Assembly (NCBI GenBank): GCA_003021755.1
Contig: PXQZ01000097.1
Coordinates: 1-22,302 of the forward strand
DNA length: 22,302 nt
Direction: 5' to 3'
From: Halobacteriales archaeon QH_8_67_36
GTDB lineage: Archaea; Halobacteriota; Halobacteria; Halobacteriales; Haloarculaceae
Below the pieces are notes generated by a model, which saw nothing but the letters and a program-made list of their open reading frames with translations, was not told the DNA's origin and ran no database searches. The stretch's first letter is position 1. Each line of letters opens with the position of its first letter. The position numbers were made by a program, and so were the translations under genes. Below are positions 6,616-14,377 of the stretch, piece by piece.

Positions 6616-7867
6616 ATGCGTTTCGTCCAGGTCGTCGTGCCCGACGAGCAACGTGACGACATCGTGTCAGCACTGCGCGACCGGGAACTGGGCCTCTCGA
6701 CGGCGAAGGAGACCAGCGGCGAGGACGACCGGACGCTCATCTCCTTTATCGTTCCCGCCGACGCCGTCGAACACATCCTCGACGACCTCTACGACGCCGG
6801 GCTGAGAGAGGAGTGGTACATCGTCTCCATCGAGACGGAGTTTGCCTCCTTCCAGCACGTCGACGAAGTGCAGGACCGGTGGGCGAAGACGCCCAACCGG
6901 ATCGCGCCGCGGACGCTCCGCTCGAAGGCAAAGGACATGCGCCAGAACACGCGGTCGTATCTGTGGATGATGACCCTCTCGACGATTATCGCGACGGCGG
7001 GGCTGCTCGTCGGCTCGCCGGCGGTCGTCGTCGGGTCGATGGTACTCGCGCCCATCGTCAGCCCGATGCTGACAGCCAGCGTCGGCCTCGTGCGGGACGA
7101 CCAGCTGATGGTGTTCGACAGCCTCCGGATGCAGGCCATCGGGCTGGGGTTCGCCATCGTGGGCGCGACGTTGCTCAGCCTGCTACTGAAGTTCGTTTTC
7201 GTCGTCCCGGCCGAACTCGCGGTGGCGAACATCGAGCTGATAGCGATCCGGTTCTCGCCCGGTCTGCTCTCGGTCGTCGTCGGGCTAGCGGCCGGGGCGG
7301 CCGGCTCGTTCAGCCTCGCAACGAAGGGACAGGTCACCATCGTCGGCGTGATGGTGGCGGCGGCACTCATCCTATCTCGGCTACGAGCCCGACGAGGTCG
7401 ACAGGGGCGTCTTCACCACCGAGGGGGTAAAAAAGACCGCGACGTTGGGCGTTATCGTCCTCCTCGTCGTCACCGTGATGGGCGCCGTCGCCGTAGGGAC
7501 CTACCAGCAGGTAACCTACGAGCGCTCAGTCAACACCGCGACGACGGAGGTACTCCAGCGGGACGCCTACGAGGGGCTGGACGTCGTCTCGACGACCGCG
7601 GAGTACATCGGCGTCGGCCCGTTTCTGGAACCCTCGACGGTGACGGTAACCCTCGCCCGTAGCAGCGACAGGGCCTACAGCGGGCTGCCGAACGAACTCG
7701 CCCGGGCCATCGGCAACCGAACCGGCGAGAACGTGCGGGTGTCTGTCCGGTACCAGGACTACCAGCGGTCGAACACCTCGGCCGCGCTCGCCGGCGGCGA
7801 CCGAGGAGTGACGCGGTCAACCAGACACGGTTTTGGGCCTCCAGCCGCAACCCAGGGGTATGGTTGA
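6616..7867 (+). pseudogene. DUF389 (TIGR00341-like) membrane protein, internally deleted and frameshifted
   Basis: The first part (6616 to about 7371) encodes an N-terminal soluble ACT-like domain (MRFVQVVVPDEQRDDIVSAL) followed by membrane helices with the DUF389 pattern VGSMVLAPIVSPMLTASVGL. After MVAAALI the frame changes. Reading resumes one frame over at 7373 with YLGYEPDEVDRGVF and continues through a last helix (GVIVLLVVTVMGAVAVGTY) and the C-terminal soluble domain to the TGA at 7865-7867. In intact relatives that I recall, several dozen residues, including at least one helix and loop, lie between these points; here they are gone and the frame is broken. The gene keeps a promoter-like element at 6581, and its stop overlaps the start of the radical SAM gene by 8 nt. 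Family function is not established. It is either a true pseudogene or a collapsed assembly. Confidence 0.8.
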
Positions 7868-9623
7868 CCCCACGACGCTCGACGTGACCATCGTCGACGG
7901 CTACGTCGACGAACCTGCTCACTTCGGGGTCCCGCCGTACGTCTCCACCTATCCGCGCTACGCCGCCGGCGCGCTGGTCGACACCGGCGTCCCCGAATCG
8001 CGGATAACCTACCACACTATCGACGAACTCCGGAAAGACACCCACCTGTGGCGTGACGTCGAGGCGGCCGACCTCATGGTGTACGTCGGCGGGATGACCG
8101 TCCCCGGCAAGTACGTCGGCGGCACCCCTGCCGAACCCGACGAGGTTCGCAAACTGGCCTGGACTGCCGACGGTACGTCCATCATCGGTGGTCCCGTCCG
8201 CTTCGGCGTCGGCGAGGCCAACGAGGGCGCCAGCGAAACCGCCCGTGACGACCTCGACTTCGATTTCCTGGCGATGGCCGACGTGGAGGCGGCCGTCCAC
8301 GACCTCGTCGACTCCGGCCTCGAAGGGTTCAACGACCGCTACCGCGACATCGAGGAGGAAACCCGCTGGGCCCGGGCCGGCGCCTTCGTCGTCGAGCAGC
8401 ACCCGAACCACCCGGACTATCTCATCTGTGAGATGGAGACCTCGCGGGGCTGTCCGTACCGTTGCTCGTTCTGTACGGAGCCGATGTACGGCAACCCCGA
8501 CTTCCGCCCGCCCGAGAGCGTCGTCGACGAAGTGGACGCCCTCTCCGACAGGGGTGTGGCTCACTTCCGGCTTGGTCGGCAGGCCGACATCCTCGCCTAC
8601 GGCGGCGATGGCGAGGCGCCCAACCCGGACGCTCTGCGGCGGCTTTACGGCGGTATTCGGGAGGTAGCCCCCGACCTGGAGACGCTCCACCTCGACAACA
8701 TGAACCCCATCACCGTCGTGAAATGGCCCGAGAAGGCCCGCGAGGGAATCCGGATCATTGCCGAACACAACACGCCCGGCGACACGGCCGCGTTCGGTCT
8801 GGAATCGGCCGACCCCGAGGTCATGAGCGACAACAACCTCAACGTCACCGCCGACCAGTGTTTCGAGGCCGTCAAAATCGTCAACGAGGTGGCCGGCTTC
8901 CGACCGGGCGGGGACGGCGACCCGCTACGCGGGTCGGACATGCGGGCGGCATCGCCGCGAGCGAGGGAAAGCGCACCGAACTTCGGGGACGACGCCGCCC
9001 GTCGACTCCCGAAGCTCCTGCCCGGTATCAACCTCGTCCACGGGCTGCAAGGCGAGACCGCCGAGACGTTCGAACACAACAAGCGGTTCCTCCGGCGCGT
9101 CTACGACGAGGGGCTGATGCTCCGGCGCGTGAACATCCGGCAGGTGATGGCCTTCGAGGGGACCGACATGGCCGAGACCGGCGCGGACATCGCGAAGGAC
9201 CACAAACAGCTGTTCAAACAGTACAAGAAGGAGGTCCGTGAGACCATCGACAACCCGATGCTCCGGCGGGTCGCCCCGCCGGGGACGGTGCTACCCGACG
9301 TGCATCTGGAGTACCACCAGGACGGCAAGACGTTCGGCCGACAGCTCGGAACGTATCCGCTGCTGGTGGGCCTGCCCGGCGAGCGGGAACTGGGCCGGAC
9401 CATCGACGTGGCCATCACCGACCACGGCTACCGCTCCGTGACCGGCGTCCCGTACCCGCTCGACGTCAACAGCGCGTCGATGGCCGAACTGGCGACGGTG
9501 CCCGGCGTGGGCCGGAGTCGGGCCGGCGACATCGTGGTCGGCCGACCCTACGAGGCTGCCAGCGAGGTCGGCGAGGACCTCAGGCAGTTCGTAACCGCCC
9601 GGTCCCCCGAGAGCGCGGACTGA
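7860..9623 (+). CDS. Radical SAM enzyme with C-terminal helix-hairpin-helix (COG1031-like)
   Basis: A 587-residue protein. The N-terminal 180 residues form a B12-binding-like alpha/beta region (VTIVDGYVDEPAHFGVPPYV). The radical SAM core follows, with C198, C202 and C205 of CPYRCSFC, which bind the 4Fe-4S cluster that cleaves S-adenosylmethionine. GLESADPEVMSDNNLN and PKLLPGINLVHGL are further core motifs. Residues 534-575 form a helix-hairpin-helix (VNSASMAELATVPGVG) expected to bind nucleic acid. No substrate is known for this archaeal group; nucleic-acid modification is a reasonable inference. The ATG at 7860 is chosen over an earlier in-frame start (7833) because TTTTGGG near 7831-7837 sits about 27 bp upstream as a promoter. 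Residues about 353-377 are an unusual Arg/Ala/Ser-rich insert encoded by two consecutive hairpins. Confidence 0.9.
   Translation: MVDPTTLDVTIVDGYVDEPAHFGVPPYVSTYPRYAAGALVDTGVPESRITYHTIDELRKDTHLWRDVEAADLMVYVGGMTVPGKYVGGTPAEPDEVRKLAWTADGTSIIGGPVRFGVGEANEGASETARDDLDFDFLAMADVEAAVHDLVDSGLEGFNDRYRDIEEETRWARAGAFVVEQHPNHPDYLICEMETSRGCPYRCSFCTEPMYGNPDFRPPESVVDEVDALSDRGVAHFRLGRQADILAYGGDGEAPNPDALRRLYGGIREVAPDLETLHLDNMNPITVVKWPEKAREGIRIIAEHNTPGDTAAFGLESADPEVMSDNNLNVTADQCFEAVKIVNEVAGFRPGGDGDPLRGSDMRAASPRARESAPNFGDDAARRLPKLLPGINLVHGLQGETAETFEHNKRFLRRVYDEGLMLRRVNIRQVMAFEGTDMAETGADIAKDHKQLFKQYKKEVRETIDNPMLRRVAPPGTVLPDVHLEYHQDGKTFGRQLGTYPLLVGLPGERELGRTIDVAITDHGYRSVTGVPYPLDVNSASMAELATVPGVGRSRAGDIVVGRPYEAASEVGEDLRQFVTARSPESAD
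8910..8994 (+). repeat. In-frame palindromic insert with flanking short direct repeats
   Basis: Inside the radical SAM gene, GACCCGC/GCGGGTC (8919-8925 and 8929-8935, loop TAC) and GCGGC/GCCGC (8946-8950 and 8954-8958, loop ATC) form two perfect consecutive hairpins. The block is flanked by GGGGACGGCG (8910-8919) and GGGGACGACG (8985-8994), 9 of 10 identical and exactly 75 bp apart, so the insert keeps the frame. It encodes DPLRGSDMRAASPRARESAP, whose composition is unlike the acidic surroundings. It may be a small mobile or REP-like element; the flanking repeats could be target duplications or chance. Confidence 0.5.
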
Positions 9624-9672
9624 CTAGGGCGCCGATATCCCGACCCCGTTCATCGGTCCCGACCACCCGCAG

Positions 9673-9696
9673 TCACGCGAACCGCCCGTCGCGTGA
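9673..9696. repeat. Perfect 8-bp inverted repeat between radical SAM and aglD-like genes
   Basis: TCACGCGA (9673-9680) and TCGCGTGA (9689-9696) flank an 8-nt loop. It lies 50 nt after the radical SAM stop and 45 nt before the aglD-like TATA element, so it could end the upstream transcript or be an operator. No T tract follows. Confidence 0.35.
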
Positions 9697-9740
9697 GAGG
9701 TGTGATATGCATGGTGTAACGCCCGCAGAAGCGAACGGAA

Positions 9741-9750
9741 GCTACTTTTG
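9741..9750 (+). promoter_or_regulatory. TATA-like element GCTACTTTTG of the aglD-like gene
   Basis: Identical to the decamer at 6581-6590 and centred about 28 bp before the ATG at 9774. A Shine-Dalgarno-like AAGGAG (9763-9768) lies just before the ATG, but with this promoter the mRNA would start at or after it, so it is probably not used. Confidence 0.45.
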
Positions 9751-9773
9751 TCTCGACCGCACAAGGAGTGTCA

Positions 9774-11591
9774 ATGAACGGTATCGAGGTGAGTGTCGTC
9801 CTCCCCGCCTACAACGAGGAAGACACCATCGAGCGGACCGTGCAGGTTACGCTCGATACCCTCGGGGAGTTTCTGCCGGCAGCTGCGTTCGAGGTCATCG
9901 TCGCCGAGGACGGCTGCGACGACCGGACGCCCGATATCGCGGCCCGGATGGCCGAGGCGGACGACCGGATCCGGCACGTCCACAGCGACGAACGGCTCGG
10001 CCGGGGCGGAGCACTGGAGTACGCCTTCGAGCGCGCCCACGGCGACACGCTGGTGTATTTCGACACCGACCTCGCGACGGACATGCGCCATCTCGAAGAG
10101 CTGGTCGAGAGCGTCCGCTCGGGCGGGTACGACGTGGCTACCGGCTCGCGGTGGCTCGCCGAGAACCGCGCCGACCGGCCGGCCAAGCGGGGCATCCCGA
10201 GCATCGGTTTCAACACGCTCGTCCGAACCGTCCTCCGCTCGGACCTGCGGGACCACCAGTGCGGGTTCAAGGCCCTCTCCCGGACCGCCTTCGGGCAACT
10301 CGGCCCGAAAGTCGAGGACGAACACTGGTTCTGGGACACGGAACTGCTCGTGAAGGCCCAGCGCGAGGGCATGCGCGTCAAGGAGTTCGCCGTCGACTGG
10401 GAACCGAAGGGCGACTCGAAGGTCGACATCGTCCGTGACGTCTTCGGCATGGGGAGCCAGATCCTCCGCACCTTCTGGGAACTCTCTGTCAGCCCGCGTA
10501 TCACCCAGCGAGTGTCGCTGGGCGCCGGGACGTTGCTGGTCGTCCTCGCCCTGCTCCTGATGACACAGTATCTGAACCCCCGGACCGTACTGGAGGAGAT
10601 GGCCGGGGCCTCGCCGGCGCTCGTCGCGCTCTCGGCGGTCATCTACGCCGTCTCGTGGCCGCTTCGGGGGTTGCGCTACCGCGATATCCTCGACTCGATG
10701 GGCTTTCACGAGAAGTGGAGGTTCCTCACCGGCGCCGTCTTCATCAGCCAGACCGGGAACCTCGTCTTCCCGGCCAGGCTCGGTGACGGGGTGCGCGCCT
10801 ACGTCGTCAAGGCCCGCCGCTCCATCCCGTACCCCTCCGGCTTCGCGTCGCTGGCCGTCGAGCGGGTCTTCGACCTGCTGACCATCACCGTGCTCGCGGG
10901 CGTCGTGATGGTGGGGCTCGCAGCGACGGGGAGCGCCGGGGAATTGCTCGCCGCCATCACCGGCGACGCGGTCGGCGGCGATACCGCACAGAGCGGCCAG
11001 ATCGCCGTCTACGTCGCCGCCGGCGTGGGACTGGCCGCCATCGGCGCCGTCGTCGCCATCGTCGCCAGCGCCCGCACCGACGCCAACTTCGTCCGGGCGG
11101 CCATCGGCCGCCTGAGCGACGACTCCTACGCCGACTACGTCGCCGGCATCGTCGAGGGGTTCGTCGCGGACGTCCAGACCGTGACCGCGGACGGGGGCGC
11201 CTTCGCCCGCGTCGGTCTGACCAGCCTCGCCATCTGGGCGCTGGACGTCGTGACCGCCCTCGCGGTGTTCGCAGCCTTCGGAACGCCGCTGAGCCCCTCT
11301 GTCATCGCCGTCGGCTTCTTCGCGGTCAGCGTCGGGAACCTTGCGAAGGTGCTCCCGCTGACCCCCGGCGGCGTCGGCCTCTACGAGGGCGCTTTCACCA
11401 TCATCGTCGCGCCGCTGACCCCGGTAGGCGTGACCGCCGCGCTCAGCATCGCCATCGTCGACCACGCCGTCAAGAACGCCGTCACCGTCCTCGGCGGCGT
11501 CGTCTCGATGGCCTGGCTCAACGTTTCGCTGACGACGGCCGTCGAGGAGTCCCGGAGCGTCGAGGATGTCCAGCCCGAAGCGGACGATTAG
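9774..11591 (+). CDS. aglD: AglD-like protein: family 2 glycosyltransferase fused to a flippase-like membrane domain
   Basis: A 605-residue two-domain membrane protein. Residues 1-230 are a GT-A glycosyltransferase of the dolichyl-phosphate sugar synthase type: VSVVLPAYNEEDTIERT (6-22), the metal-binding D-T-D at 97-99 and DHQCGFKALSR. From about residue 235 it is a multi-helix domain of the lysylphosphatidylglycerol synthase/UPF0104 type, with typical PARLGDGVRAY, SLAVERVFDLLTITVLAG and LPLTPGGVGLYEGAF motifs. This architecture matches Haloferax volcanii AglD, which charges a dolichol phosphate with the last hexose of the N-glycan of surface-layer glycoprotein. The nearby CTAG-methyltransferase-like gene agrees with the Haloferax neighbourhood as I remember it. 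The ATG at 9774 is preferred over a GTG at 9768. Orthology is inferred from architecture, so paralogous function is possible. Confidence 0.8.
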   Translation: MNGIEVSVVLPAYNEEDTIERTVQVTLDTLGEFLPAAAFEVIVAEDGCDDRTPDIAARMAEADDRIRHVHSDERLGRGGALEYAFERAHGDTLVYFDTDLATDMRHLEELVESVRSGGYDVATGSRWLAENRADRPAKRGIPSIGFNTLVRTVLRSDLRDHQCGFKALSRTAFGQLGPKVEDEHWFWDTELLVKAQREGMRVKEFAVDWEPKGDSKVDIVRDVFGMGSQILRTFWELSVSPRITQRVSLGAGTLLVVLALLLMTQYLNPRTVLEEMAGASPALVALSAVIYAVSWPLRGLRYRDILDSMGFHEKWRFLTGAVFISQTGNLVFPARLGDGVRAYVVKARRSIPYPSGFASLAVERVFDLLTITVLAGVVMVGLAATGSAGELLAAITGDAVGGDTAQSGQIAVYVAAGVGLAAIGAVVAIVASARTDANFVRAAIGRLSDDSYADYVAGIVEGFVADVQTVTADGGAFARVGLTSLAIWALDVVTALAVFAAFGTPLSPSVIAVGFFAVSVGNLAKVLPLTPGGVGLYEGAFTIIVAPLTPVGVTAALSIAIVDHAVKNAVTVLGGVVSMAWLNVSLTTAVEESRSVEDVQPEADD

Positions 11592-11620
11592 CGAGGAGTC
11601 GAGCGCAGCGAGACTCCTCG
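11592..11620. terminator. Long hairpin just after the aglD-like gene
   Basis: CGAGGAGTC (11592-11600) and GACTCCTCG (11612-11620) form a perfect 9-bp stem with the 11-nt loop GAGCGCAGCGA. It begins directly after the TAG stop. No T tract follows, so it may stabilise the mRNA end or be an inserted palindromic repeat rather than a terminator. Confidence 0.4.
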
Positions 11621-11628
11621 GAACAGTA

Positions 11629-11681
11629 AGGGGCTGATCGAAGGGAAGCCCCTCGATAAGGTGCAACGGTGATCGAAGGGA
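11629..11681. repeat. Second hairpin and a 12-bp direct repeat
   Basis: AGGGGCT (11629-11635) pairs with AGCCCCT (11647-11653). TGATCGAAGGGA at 11635-11646, including the loop, is repeated exactly at 11670-11681. The repeat pattern suggests local duplication of a palindromic element between two convergent genes. Confidence 0.45.
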
Positions 11682-11702
11682 GCAGCGAGCAGCGAGATAC
11701 TC

Positions 11703-12200
11703 TCATCGCAAAAACGGCCCAAAGGCACCGGCAACGGCGCTCTCCAGTGCGTCCGTCCGGTCGACGCGACCGGCGGTGTAGACGCCGATAGCGCCTTCCC
11801 GTCTTCCCAGTTCGTCACGACCCAGTTCGTCGTTGAGGACGGGACCCAGTTCCGCGCCGTCTCCGAGCCGGTCAGCGACGGGCGCTGGCAGGCAAATCGA
11901 CGGCCCGGCGCCGAGGTGGGTCTCCGGTCCGTCGGTGACGGCGGCCCACATGATGAGCCACATGCCCCCAGGGTCGTCGTGCTCGGCGACGCCGCCCTCG
12001 ATGCCGACGCCGTAGTCCGCGTCGGTCGCGGCACGGGCGGCCTGCGCGCGGTTGCGGGCGCCCTCGACCGTCTCCGGACGGCCCCGGGGCTGCTCCGGAA
12101 CGCCGGAATCGACCGCGACGGCAGTTGCCCGGGCGTCGGGGACGACGCGCTCGACCGCGTTCACTTTCACCGGATTTTCGCTCCCGATGGCGACGTACAT
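11703..12200 (-). CDS. DUF84 inosine/xanthosine triphosphatase (YjjX-like)
   Basis: A 165-residue cytoplasmic house-cleaning enzyme predicted to hydrolyse non-canonical purine nucleotides (ITP, XTP) before they enter nucleic acids. The N-terminus shows the family motif AIGSENPVKVNAVERV (residues 4-19). TVEGARNRA, GVGIEGGV and the late ELGRREGAIGVYT are also typical of DUF84/YjjX. The length is in the usual range of about 170 residues. The ATG at 12200 is chosen because the conserved first strand begins there; the frame is open further upstream but unlike the family. A TATA-like TCAAATAAC lies about 35-40 bp upstream. Transcription converges with the aglD-like gene, and the hairpin cluster lies between them. 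Confidence 0.87.
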   Translation of the reverse strand: MYVAIGSENPVKVNAVERVVPDARATAVAVDSGVPEQPRGRPETVEGARNRAQAARAATDADYGVGIEGGVAEHDDPGGMWLIMWAAVTDGPETHLGAGPSICLPAPVADRLGDGAELGPVLNDELGRDELGRREGAIGVYTAGRVDRTDALESAVAGAFGPFLR

Positions 12201-12233
12201 GGACGGGGAAACCACCGGATGGTTCATGATGGT

Positions 12234-12243
12234 TGTTATTTGA
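12234..12243 (-). promoter_or_regulatory. TATA-like element of the DUF84 gene
   Basis: This reads TCAAATAAC on the minus strand and would place the transcript start about 10 nt before the ATG at 12200. Confidence 0.4.
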
Positions 12244-12314
12244 ATGGAGCGGCTTGCGACACGCAAACCGGTGTTTCGTGGCGTAAGACTGTCATCCATC
12301 GACCAGTACCACAA

Positions 12315-12324
12315 TTTTTAAATA
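12315..12324 (+). promoter_or_regulatory. Strong TATA box upstream of tfb
   Basis: TTTTTAAATA is the most AT-rich promoter-like element in the window. Transcription would start near 12342-12346, leaving a leader of about 60 nt before the ATG at 12407, unlike most genes here, which appear leaderless. No Shine-Dalgarno sequence is seen in that leader. Confidence 0.6.
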
Positions 12325-12406
12325 TCTTTCGGACGAATTCAGTATTACCGATTGCCGCCGGGTTCTGCGGTGTACTGTGCCCGGTGAGTGCCCGCCATCG
12401 CAACCA

Positions 12407-13372
12407 ATGAACGAGTCAATACGAACGCGACAGCGAACCGGAGAGGAAGAGACGGAGTCCACGGAGTCGGAATCGACGGCCTGCCCCGAGTGTAGCGGCT
12501 CGCTGGTCGTCGACGACGAACACGGCGAGACGGTCTGTACGGACTGTGGCCTCGTCGTGGAGTCCGACGAGATAGACCGCGGCCCCGAGTGGCGCGCCTT
12601 CGACTCCAGCGAGAAGGACCAGAAGTCCCGCGTCGGTGCCCCGACGACGAACATGATGCACGACAAGGGACTGTCGACCAACATCGACTGGCGCAACAAG
12701 GACGCCTACGGCAACTCCCTGTCGGGCAAGCAGCGACAGAAGATGCAGCGCCTACGCAAGTGGAACGAGCGCTTTCGAACTCGGGACTCCAAGGAGCGCA
12801 ACCTGAAGCAGGCGCTGGGCGAGATAGACCGGATGGCCTCGGCGCTGGGGCTGCCCGAGAACGTCCGCGAGACGGCCAGCGTCATCTACCGCCGCGCGCT
12901 CGACGAGGACCTCCTGCCGGGTCGCTCCATCGAGGGCGTCTCGACCGCGTCGGTCTACGCCGCCGCCCGACAGGCCGGCGTCCCGCGGAGCCTCGACGAG
13001 ATTACCGACGTGTCCCGCGTCGAGAAAAGCGAGATCGCCCGGACCTACCGCTACGTCGTCCGCGAACTGGGCCTCGAAGTGAGGCCGGCCGACCCCGAGA
13101 GCTACGTCCCCCGGTTTGCCTCCTCGCTGGAGCTCTCCGACGAGGCCGAACACCGCGCCCGACAGCTGCTCCAGAACGCCAAGGAACAGGGCGTCCACTC
13201 CGGAAAGTCGCCGGTCGGACTCGCCGCCGCGGCCGTCTACGCCGCCGCGCTCCTGACGAACGAGAAGACGACGCAGGCCGCCGTCAGCGAGGTCGCCGAC
13301 ATCTCCGAAGTGACGATTCGGAACCGCTATCACGAACTGCTGGAGGCCGAGCAGGACCTCCCCGTCGCATAA
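12407..13372 (+). CDS. tfb: Transcription initiation factor TFB (archaeal TFIIB)
   Basis: A 321-residue general transcription factor that recruits RNA polymerase to the TBP-TATA complex. The N-terminal zinc ribbon has C26, C29, C44 and C47 (CPECSG, CTDCG), followed by the B-finger/linker region with RGPEWRAFDSSEKDQKSRVG. Two cyclin-like repeats follow: the first around residues 125-205 (LGLPENVRETASVIYRRAL, GRSIEGVSTASVYAAARQAG), the second around 215-305 (SPVGLAAAAVYAAAL, SEVTIRNRYHELLE). The last contains the helix-turn-helix that reads the BRE. A GTG 30 nt further upstream is in frame, but the ATG at 12407 fits family length better. Haloarchaea encode several TFBs; which paralog this is cannot be told. 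It has a strong TATA box and a T tract after the stop. Confidence 0.97.
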   Translation: MNESIRTRQRTGEEETESTESESTACPECSGSLVVDDEHGETVCTDCGLVVESDEIDRGPEWRAFDSSEKDQKSRVGAPTTNMMHDKGLSTNIDWRNKDAYGNSLSGKQRQKMQRLRKWNERFRTRDSKERNLKQALGEIDRMASALGLPENVRETASVIYRRALDEDLLPGRSIEGVSTASVYAAARQAGVPRSLDEITDVSRVEKSEIARTYRYVVRELGLEVRPADPESYVPRFASSLELSDEAEHRARQLLQNAKEQGVHSGKSPVGLAAAAVYAAALLTNEKTTQAAVSEVADISEVTIRNRYHELLEAEQDLPVA

Positions 13373-13384
13373 GCACGCCGTCAC

Positions 13385-13389
13385 TTTTT
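13385..13389 (+). terminator. T tract after tfb
   Basis: TTTTT begins 12 nt after the TAA stop of tfb. T-rich runs are sufficient for archaeal RNA polymerase termination. Confidence 0.4.
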
Positions 13390-13428
13390 GTAGCCGAGGA
13401 GAATCAGGGCTGATAACCGCGGAGACAC

Positions 13429-13437
13429 GTTTAATTC
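13429..13437 (+). promoter_or_regulatory. TATA box of the transducer gene
   Basis: GTTTAATTC is centred 27 bp before the ATG at 13460, giving a leaderless transcript. Confidence 0.5.
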
Positions 13438-13459
13438 GGTGGCCAGCCGCCTTGGGTAC

Positions 13460-14347
13460 ATGGCTACGGATTTCGGCAACACCGGTCAGGGGATGGCCGA
13501 CGCCGACGACACCGACGAGGAACTCGGGAGTGCCATCGACGAGCTGTTACGCACCTCCGAGAACGTCTCGCGGAGTTCACAGGAGATAAGCGACCTCGCG
13601 AACCGGCAGTCGGACAACATGCGGGAGGTCGCGAGCGAGGTCTCGAACCTCTCGGCGACCGTTGAGGAGGTCGCCTCCAGCGCGAACCAGGTTCAGCAGG
13701 TCAGCGAGCGCGCCCGGGAGCTCGCCGACAAGGGCCGCGACGTGGCCGACGACGCCATCGACGCGATGGAGGCCGTCGACGAGGCCAACGAGATGGTCTC
13801 CGAGGACGTGAAACAGCTACGAGGCCGCATCGACGAAATCGACGAGATCGTCGAGGTCATCAACGACATCGCCGACCAGACCAACATGCTCGCCCTGAAC
13901 GCCTCCATCGAGGCCGCCCGGGCCGGCGAGGCCGGCGAAGGGTTCGCCGTCGTCGCCGACGAGGTCAAGAGCCTCGCCGAGGAGTCCCAGCAGAACGCCA
14001 CGGAGATCGAACAGCTCGTCTCGAACATCAAGGCCGACACCGAGGACACCGTCGAGAGCATCGACGAGGCCAACGAACAGGTCGAGTCCGGTATCGAGCA
14101 GGTCTCAGAGACCGTCGAGATCCTGCGTGACATCGACGAGTCCGTCGAGGAGGCCGCACGCGGCGCAGAGGAGGTCGCCTCGGCCACCGACGAACAGGCC
14201 GCATCCACCGAGGAGGTCGCCAGTATGGTCGACATGACCGCCGAGAACGCCGAGGAGGTCGCAAACGAGATAGCGGAGATCGCCGCGGCCAACGAACAGC
14301 AGGCCGCAAAGACGAACGAGATTCAGTCGCGTATCGACGAACGGTAG
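13460..14347 (+). CDS. Soluble methyl-accepting chemotaxis-type transducer (signalling domain only)
   Basis: A 295-residue, entirely helical, very acidic protein without membrane segments. The conserved hairpin tip of the chemoreceptor signalling domain is clear: IADQTNMLALNASIEAARAG, then EAGEGFAVVADEVKSLAEES, around residues 136-175. This is where CheA and CheW dock. Long heptad-type helices on both sides (QEISDLANRQSDNMREVASE, and EQAASTEEVASMVDMTAENA) carry Glu/Gln-rich candidate methylation sites. The first 40 residues (MATDFGNTGQGMADADDTDE) contain no recognisable sensor such as PAS, GAF or globin. It may sense through a partner protein or act as a scaffold. The start is fixed by the TATA box. 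The methyltransferase gene follows after 30 nt. Confidence 0.92.
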   Translation: MATDFGNTGQGMADADDTDEELGSAIDELLRTSENVSRSSQEISDLANRQSDNMREVASEVSNLSATVEEVASSANQVQQVSERARELADKGRDVADDAIDAMEAVDEANEMVSEDVKQLRGRIDEIDEIVEVINDIADQTNMLALNASIEAARAGEAGEGFAVVADEVKSLAEESQQNATEIEQLVSNIKADTEDTVESIDEANEQVESGIEQVSETVEILRDIDESVEEAARGAEEVASATDEQAASTEEVASMVDMTAENAEEVANEIAEIAAANEQQAAKTNEIQSRIDER

Positions 14348-14377
14348 CCACAAGTCACCGGCCCCACATCGGCCCGT

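Noticed and set aside
9763..9768. Shine-Dalgarno AAGGAG deciding the aglD-like start
   Set aside because: The TATA-like element at 9741-9750 places transcription start at about 9770-9775, so this sequence is probably not in the mRNA.
9771..11666. 631-codon minus-strand frame
   Set aside because: Exact antisense shadow of the aglD-like gene; no hydrophobic or catalytic pattern.
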